Positions 59,151 to 64,000 of a DNA stretch of 64,000 nt are shown in pieces. Origin of the DNA: Cunninghamia lanceolata (taxonomy: Eukaryota > Streptophyta > Pinopsida > Cupressales > Cupressaceae); NCBI GenBank assembly GCA_027924645.1, contig BSBN01001017.1, positions 9,760,501 through 9,824,500 on the forward strand, given 5' to 3'. The position numbers were made by a program, and so were the translations under genes. Under the pieces are notes generated by a model. It was not told the origin of the DNA. It did no database searches and saw only the letters and a program-made list of their open reading frames with translations. Position 1 is the first letter of the stretch; every line of letters begins with the position of its first letter.

Positions 59151-59326
59151 TAAGATTACTTCATATTGTTGCATTCAAATCTAGATAGTTGGGGGAAGGT
59201 CCTAAGCACTATATGCTCTCACCTTGCCCACTCTAGGATGTTGGCGATCAGAAAATGTTGGAGACGATGCATTGTAGCGATTTCTTAATTTGCAAAAGTC
59301 AAAAGAATTTGAGGTGGTTATTACAG

Positions 59327-59338
59327 TGGTATTAGAGT
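59327..59338 (+). promoter_or_regulatory. Primer binding site of element B (two C-to-T changes)
   Basis: TGGTATTAGAGT, one base after the LTR, differs from the plant initiator-Met site TGGTATCAGAGC at two positions, both C to T. It was presumably functional before decay. Confidence 0.8.
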
Positions 59339-59640
59339 TGGTGATCTTGCCATCCTATTGAGAAGCTAACTCCTTGTTGCAGATCTTCAGTTGCATGTCA
59401 ATATATAGCGGCTTCATATCAGTTTCAATAGCTTCATCTTTTGAGTTCCAACAGTGATTATCTTTTAGAATCTTTTGTTGTAGTGATTTTCTTTAGCCTT
59501 CCATGTTAGTGATCAGCACTTGCATGCAAGTGTTTAGTAATTGCATATTAGAATTTCAACAGCTGCATATGTTGATTTTACCACTTGCTCAGGAGTGACA
59601 GAAAAAATTTTGAGCATTGGTATCCACCTTCATGTGAATC

Positions 59641-60366
59641 ATGGCATTAGAATTGGGAATGAGACTTTACACAGCAGGAAATAATCTTGAGCCTTTAAGT
59701 CACTCAAAAGATGATTTGCTAAGCAACTTGAAGGAAGTGGGAATTTGCTTATCTATGGTTGACCAATCAAATTCTAATATTTTGAAATGGGCTCTAAAAC
59801 CCTCAATGACTGCTTTCGTACAGCCCAAGTTTATAAGGCACTCAGACAAAGATGTGAATCTTGAATTTATCACTTGCATTAGTGAGATTTCAACGATAAG
59901 AACTGAAGTTCCGTATAGTGATGACATCATGAAGGAGATGATGGTGAAAAATTTTCATGGTTTGGATGATATCAAAAGTCCTTTTGTTAAGGTGAAGAAT
60001 TTAAAAACTATTGATGAGATTAGATTTTGTGTAGTGGTGCTTAACCTTGATTGTGATGATCTAATACTCCAAATGTTTCACCATTTCTTTGCTACTGTCA
60101 AATATTATCATGCTGAAAATATTGTAACAGCAATGCAGAAAATTATGTCTTTGGTTGTCAATGAGAGTGATGGCGCACCCCATCCACTCTTATCAATTTT
60201 ATTGGCTAATATGAGGAAGTATGACCAAGATCCTTTATCAATTGCAAATGTGTTAGCTGAAATTGTTGTTAATCAATGTGAAGAAAAATTGAAACCATAT
60301 ATGACAATGGAGCATGAGGAAGAAGATGAGAAGTTCACAACAGAAATTTCTGAAGTTGAGGCCTAA
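59641..60366 (+). CDS. PDS5-like N-terminal fragment captured in element B
   Basis: Uninterrupted 241-codon ORF in the position of gag, about 300 bp after the primer site. It matches the N-terminal HEAT-repeat part of plant PDS5 (cohesin regulator of sister-chromatid cohesion) along some 220 residues: SDKDVNLEFITCISEIS, VPYSDDIMKEM, CVVVLNLDCDDLILQMFHHF, AMQKIMSLVVNES, and a C-terminal NQCEEKLKPYM, in the PDS5 order and spacing. The last about 20 residues (acidic, EHEEEDEKFTTE) do not look like PDS5. Full PDS5 proteins are several times longer. Host PDS5 genes have introns in this part; none is needed here, which suggests capture through cDNA. Whether it is expressed from the LTR is unknown. 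Confidence 0.85.
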   Translation: MALELGMRLYTAGNNLEPLSHSKDDLLSNLKEVGICLSMVDQSNSNILKWALKPSMTAFVQPKFIRHSDKDVNLEFITCISEISTIRTEVPYSDDIMKEMMVKNFHGLDDIKSPFVKVKNLKTIDEIRFCVVVLNLDCDDLILQMFHHFFATVKYYHAENIVTAMQKIMSLVVNESDGAPHPLLSILLANMRKYDQDPLSIANVLAEIVVNQCEEKLKPYMTMEHEEEDEKFTTEISEVEA

Positions 60367-60739
60367 ATGTGAGAAAGTTGAGGATTCAGAACTTTCTTGT
60401 GTAGTAGAAAATGTCACATTTCAAGAGGCATATGGCATGAAGCTCCAAAATGATTCTATTGAAAGTTTTGCAGCTACTAATGATGGAGTTGAGCTTGCTG
60501 GAACTTTCAGAACAGCAACTAGTGATGAGCACATACATCACTCCAATGATGATAATTCAGAATTTGAGTGGAAAGTTGCCATGCAAGAATTGTGTCAGAT
60601 TGATTCCTTTGAAGAATGTTCCAGATGAAAGAGCTGATTTTTGTATTAGCAAAGAATTTGTTCTCCTTGCATGATTCTAATCAAAATTAAAATGAATAGG
60701 TGAAAAAATCAGCCAGCTATAGAGCATAATGAACCCTCA
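60367..60739 (+). other. Downstream part of the captured segment, unassigned frame
   Basis: A frame overlapping the end of the PDS5-like ORF (60,314-60,628) reads as plausible acidic protein (CEKVEDSELSCVVENVTFQE, then EFEWKVAMQELCQIDSF). It may continue the original protein after a frameshift near 60,330. I could not relate it to PDS5 or to a retroelement protein. Confidence 0.4.
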
Positions 60740-61539
60740 ATGCCAATCCAAAACCATCCATCCATAAGAACATGGGATCCAGGTGTTTTCTTAAGACACT
60801 TGGCACCGAAAGTCAAAGTGGAGCAAGCAATGGAGTCTCTGGATGATTCATTGCTTGAGCATACTGTAAGATACCCAACTAATTCTACCAAAATTTTTCC
60901 TTACTTAAACAATTTTACTTGCTATTAATTCATCAACTACCGCAACAATACAAAGATATACGTCAAAGACAACTACTTGAATGAGAGTTGGGTACTTGTC
61001 TAGTTACTTGATTCAATCAACTTGCAATGTCTTATTACATGGATAATGCTTTCAATAGCATGAAGTACAACTTATCCCATGGAATTACAAAAGGAAAGGC
61101 CTTGAAACCTTGATGATTACAATGGGCGCCTATACTTGATCGACTCAATTGGACTCAATGATGTCCACTGAACGTCAACATCTCACAATATCACAAGGGA
61201 GCATCACCTTGCTTGTTGAGGGAGCATCACCCCAACACTTGAAACTCGCAGGCCTCAAGATTACAAGCTCAAGAGCTTTGCAGAGAGAATTTTGTCAAAT
61301 GCATGGGTAACAAATGAATGAGAAGGCTCCTCCTTTTATAGGCCTTCCAAAGGCAATGAAGGCACGTTTTTCAATGCACCAAGAGGAACCAAGGCACGTT
61401 TCCCAAGAAGCATATCCAAGGGAATATTCCGTCTGATGACTCATTCTGAGTTGGCAAACTTACCCAAAGACCTAGACACGGATCCCGAGGACATCCTGTT
61501 GACCAATGAAAGCTCAGGTAGATGCAACTACCTTATCTT

Positions 61540-63005
61540 CTGACTAGGCGCCCATTTGGAGTAGTATGATCATGGAATGGCGCCCAACTGAGGTAGCAGA
61601 GGCCTGAATATGCGCCTTGAAGAATTTGATGACTCCATGCAAACTTAGAACTTTAGCAAAGATCTTTTGGATCGTAGGCGCTATCTCCTGATGGAGCGCC
61701 TTGTTTCAAAACAGGTCTTGGGGACTAGCAACTATCTTAGGCGCACATTTGGGGAAGTTTCAACTAGTATCAGCGCCTAACACTTCAAGTAAGATGTTCT
61801 GCATAATTCACACTTTCAAACACTTGAAATCTAGCGCCCTCATCTGAAGTATTACATCTTGTCTGAGTCTTCTATAGCGCCTTAGGAAGAGAATGGTTTT
61901 GCTTTGCTAAAAGCTTCAACACAAGTCACAACTGGATCAAAATTATTATCTTCTCTCAAGCGCCTTTCACTATGAATGGATTGAAAACTCTTTCTTAGCT
62001 AGGCGCATTCTGGAGGTGAAACAGGCAGGAAGTGCGCCTTGCATGCATGGTTGTTTTCTCTGTCAAGTCTTCAAGTCTTGTTGTCTTGTAAGGTAAAATA
62101 CCTCATCCTGGAGTGAGCGCCTTACTTCACATGTTCAAACTTCATCTTTTAACTCACTCTGTAACTAGGCGCCAGAACTGAGGTCTTCAGTCAGAATGTG
62201 CGCCTAGAGCCTTCTAGGCCAATTTCATCCCAGATTGGCAGGATATGAAGCTTCTTGAAGTTGAAAGTATCTTCACCAATCAATGTGCTACTCATTCAAC
62301 CTATTGAATCTCCTGTCTTGCTTGGGCGCACATTTGGTCTAGGCATCATGGAGTTTGCGCCTAGGCATGGAAACCTCATATACTTGTCCAATCTTCATCA
62401 TTAAGCTAGGCGCCCTATTGAAGGAGTTTAGCTATGTTGAGCGCCTCATCTCAAAACCATTATTGAGTGCTAGAAGTAACCTAAATAGCTAGGCGCTCAT
62501 TGACAGGTTGCTAGAGGAAAAGTGCGCCTAGATAACAAGATGTCATTACTTGATCACTTCATCTTTCCACTTGATCTTATTGAAGGTGAGGCTTCACTTG
62601 ATCAATCTTGAAGGAGTTCATCACTTGTTTGAAGTGCAATAGAGTCTAGGCGCACTATTGGGAATTTGGTGGTGAAATTGGCGCCTAGATGCCATAAGAC
62701 TCCTCTTTGCATGGACTACTCACTTCATCCACTCCTGTTGATCCAATCAACCATCCCAACTCAAACACCCATGTTTTTATCCTGGATTTGCACCTTATGA
62801 GGACTAGGCGCACTTTGAGGGTTATCAGAGCTAGGAAGTGCGCCTAACTCACTTGGACTTCTTCAATGATCCCAAACTCAAGTTTGATGAGTCAATTCGC
62901 CCAATTGATGTTCAACATATCCAAAGATGACTCCATCCTCTTGATTATTGCTTTCAAAATCCAAGGCGCATTTTTGAAGTGTAACTGTAGGAATGAGCGC
63001 CCTAT
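61540..63005. repeat. Array of GC-rich hairpins about 160 bp apart
   Basis: AGGCGCNC on the left and GNGCGCCT on the right, about 40 bp from end to end, recur at 62,001, 62,167, 62,324, 62,491, 62,648, 62,806 and 62,964 (spacings 166, 157, 167, 157, 158, 158). Extra pairs lie at about 61,674, 61,739 and 62,408, and unpaired half-sites between. The 25-nt loops and the spacers differ between units; the arms are kept. Confidence 0.85.
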
Positions 63006-63083
63006 ACTTGACTTAGTGGATTATGACTTGAAACTCCTTGATTGTACCTGCAAAATGACACACAGAGTTAGTCAAAACCCATT

Positions 63084-63133
63084 TCATTCCCTTATCATTC
63101 GGAATTAGCCTCCGGGAATGAGGAGTAGGCTAA
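63084..63133 (-). promoter_or_regulatory. Stem-loop with possible pseudoknot near LTR 5' end
   Basis: TTAGCCT (63,105-63,111) pairs with AGGCTAA (63,127-63,133). In the loop, GGGAATGA (63,114-63,121) is complementary to TCATTCCC (63,084-63,091), eight pairs, the longest of the set; the gap to the stem is 13 nt. Confidence 0.65.
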
Positions 63134-63183
63134 TCCATTCATCACTTTGGTGCTCAAGCCGGAAATGGGGACATGACACATAC

Positions 63184-64000
63184 TGCCATGCCAACCATTC
63201 AACAAGTTTGCCAGGAGGAAGCTGATTTTGAAGGTCATGTTGCACCTACAAACAAAAATATTTTAAAATCCTTGTTACATGAAGACCAAAGTCATTTTGC
63301 AGAACAAGGACCTAGAGAGCTGCATGAATTAAATAATCAACTCTTGGTCACAAATGAGATGGAGATATAAGTCCTCACAAGTTTGGACAACACACACACA
63401 CAAAATCCTTGAAGACCTCATGAGGGAACACCTTGAGGGTAGAATCACTTCTTGAAGTTTGCAAACTATCAAAGTTTCATTGGAGACAATGAAATCTGTG
63501 TACTTGCATTTGATCAAAGATAGAGATCATGCCATTAAGTTTGCAAAATAGACCCTAAGTGCATTTAAAGAAAAGGAGAAAGAGTTTGATGAGCTCAACC
63601 TAGAGCTAAGCTTAGCTCACTTCTCACTTTTCAAAGCTGAAAATCAGTCATTTGTTGGAGCCATGCCCAAGGAGCAAGAAGTTGATATAAGAACAACGGA
63701 TATCAAGCAAATGGTTGAAGGAATTGCTAAGCTTCAAGAAGAACAAGTTGTCCCAAACTTCTCTTAGAGACATTGATGCAAGAGCATCCCAGGTTGAATG
63801 CCAATCATGCATCAACCAAAAATATTTGATTCTTTTCATTTCTTTCATTTCAGTCAGTTGCAGTTTCAAAATTTTGCACCACATTTCACCGCATGATCAC
63901 TTCACAGTTCGCGGTACTGAATAATCATCCTATAATATCTCATCTACATCATATCCAGCATTCAGGAGCTTTGTGTTTGTCTTCAAAAAGTTATCACTAC
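63184..64000 (+). pseudogene. Coiled-coil ORF of elements A/B, copy B (runs off window)
   Basis: Matches 45,313-46,300 nearly throughout: ILKSLLHEDQSHF, ELHELNNQLLVTN (63,260-63,355), a frame change, then the SLETMKSVYLHLIKDRDHA-like part (63,480-63,540), a TAG (63,549), KEKEKEFDELNLELSLAHFS (63,570-63,630) and MPKEQEVDIRTTDIKQMVEG (63,663-63,720). A stretch present in A (LLENTQMALLEAEDQLE and the acidic part after it) is missing here, so the copies differ by an indel of several hundred bases. The end lies beyond the window. Confidence 0.6.

Larger units (their letters stand above)
53489..59325 (+). repeat. Element B 5' LTR, interrupted by a hAT element
   Basis: TGTAATGTCCC at 53,489 to GTTATTACA at 59,325, with hAT at 54,012-57,870. 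Matches LTR A along its length with clear divergence. The three 70-bp units are at 58,945-59,150. Directly followed by a primer site, which identifies it as a 5' LTR. Confidence 0.88.
60865..63178 (-). mobile_element. Solo LTR (TGTCATGTCCCC family), minus strand
   Basis: 2,314 bp. On the minus strand it starts TGTCATGTCCCCATTTCCGG at 63,178; its other end is at 60,865 (plus strand TGTAAG). Exact 5-bp duplication CATAC (60,860-60,864; 63,179-63,183). The first 100 bp resemble the solo LTR at 6,436; the rest is different, mainly an array of GC-rich hairpins. No gag or pol motif. Confidence 0.87.
60740..63370 (+). pseudogene. Second ORF of element B, split by a solo LTR
   Basis: From about 60,740 the frame reads TWDPGVFLRHLAPKVKVEQ and MESLDDSLLEHT, is cut at 60,864 by the solo LTR, and resumes at 63,184 as AMPTIQQVCQEEADFEGH, then ILKSLLHEDQSHFAEQGPRE. 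Insert plus duplicated target is 2,319 bp, a multiple of 3, so both parts are in the same numerical frame and join cleanly when the insertion is disregarded. A TAA/TAG ends it near 63,370. The second half matches copy A at 45,313. The protein is acidic, helical, of unknown function; 'WDPG' recurs in element A. Confidence 0.65.
53489..64000 (+). mobile_element. Element B: LTR element carrying a PDS5-like ORF (runs off window)
   Basis: 5' LTR 53,489-59,325 (1,970 bp without the hAT insertion), primer site 59,327, PDS5-like ORF 59,641-60,366, a second ORF region from 60,740 interrupted by a minus-strand solo LTR (60,865-63,178), and coiled-coil sequence to the window end. By comparison with element A the 3' LTR should start roughly 1 kb beyond base 64,000. 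No protease, RT or integrase motif was found, so the family appears non-autonomous. Left flank TACCA would be one half of the target duplication. Confidence 0.82.

Noticed and set aside
47363..59325. LTRs A and B as the two ends of one element
   Set aside because: A is preceded by a polypurine tract and internal sequence and lacks a primer site; B is followed by a primer site. The order is 3' LTR, then 5' LTR: two separate copies.
59641..60366. A functional host PDS5 gene
   Set aside because: Only the N-terminal part is present, without introns, directly after an LTR and primer site, with element-specific sequence following.
1..64000. CRISPR arrays, bacterial operons, rRNA genes
   Set aside because: No regular repeat-spacer layout, no ribosome binding sites before ORFs and no rRNA-like sequence; the window is plant nuclear repeat DNA.

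Overview
The window looks like intergenic DNA from a large, gene-poor seed-plant genome. A conifer-type gymnosperm is my inference, from several generations of nested, decayed LTR retrotransposons with LTRs of 1.3-3.7 kb, a chromodomain Ty3/gypsy element, a plant-type initiator-Met primer site, hAT DNA transposons and a tRNA-derived SINE. I find no intact, conventional host gene. Almost everything is a mobile element, a piece of one, or a tandem array.

Layout. 1-0.7 kb: decayed unassigned ORF on the minus strand. 1.4-3.0 kb: about 310-bp tandem array. 4.1-22.6 kb: an old array of purine-rich blocks alternating with a degenerate 7-bp repeat (a variant of the plant telomere heptamer). It is now split by a decayed Ty1/copia element (5.5-12.35 kb, itself holding a 2.6-kb solo LTR) and a complete Ty3/gypsy chromovirus (13,310-21,008, 5-bp target duplication TCAAT). 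22.65-26.69 kb: a truncated minus-strand relative of that chromovirus, meeting head-on the gag of a different, plus-strand gypsy element (26.7-28.9 kb). 29-33.5 kb: minisatellites and non-coding repeats. 33.56 kb: SINE. 33.9-36.2 kb: solo LTR holding a 642-bp hAT-type MITE. 38.6-43.5 kb: chromovirus LTR remnant split by a 3.67-kb solo LTR. 43.5-45.3 kb: minus-strand gypsy remnant with an integrase tail.

45.3-64 kb holds two tandem copies (A and B) of one LTR element family with LTRs of about 1.96 kb. A keeps its internal 3' half and 3' LTR (47,363-49,324). B has a 5' LTR (53,489-59,325, interrupted by a 3.86-kb hAT element inserted at the LTR TATA box), a primer site, and then, where gag would be expected, an uninterrupted 241-codon ORF clearly related to the N-terminus of the host cohesin regulator PDS5. 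Its second, coiled-coil ORF is split by a minus-strand 2.3-kb solo LTR and runs off the window. I see no reverse transcriptase in either copy, so the family is probably non-autonomous and carries captured host sequence. B itself sits in the gag region of another gypsy element (C, 49.3-53.5 kb).

Two structures cut across the elements. Four different LTRs (6,436; 13,310/19,707; minus 23,237; minus 63,178) share a stem-loop near their 5' end whose stem varies with pairing kept, and whose loop can pair with a segment 11-14 nt downstream, i.e. a possible pseudoknot. The solo LTR at 60,865-63,178 carries a regular array of small GC-rich hairpins about 160 bp apart.

Exact target-site duplications give a relative insertion history: heptamer array, then chromovirus; copia, then its solo LTR; element C, then B, then hAT and a solo LTR; LTR remnant, then 3.67-kb solo LTR; solo LTR, then MITE. 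All boundaries and homologies were read by eye.
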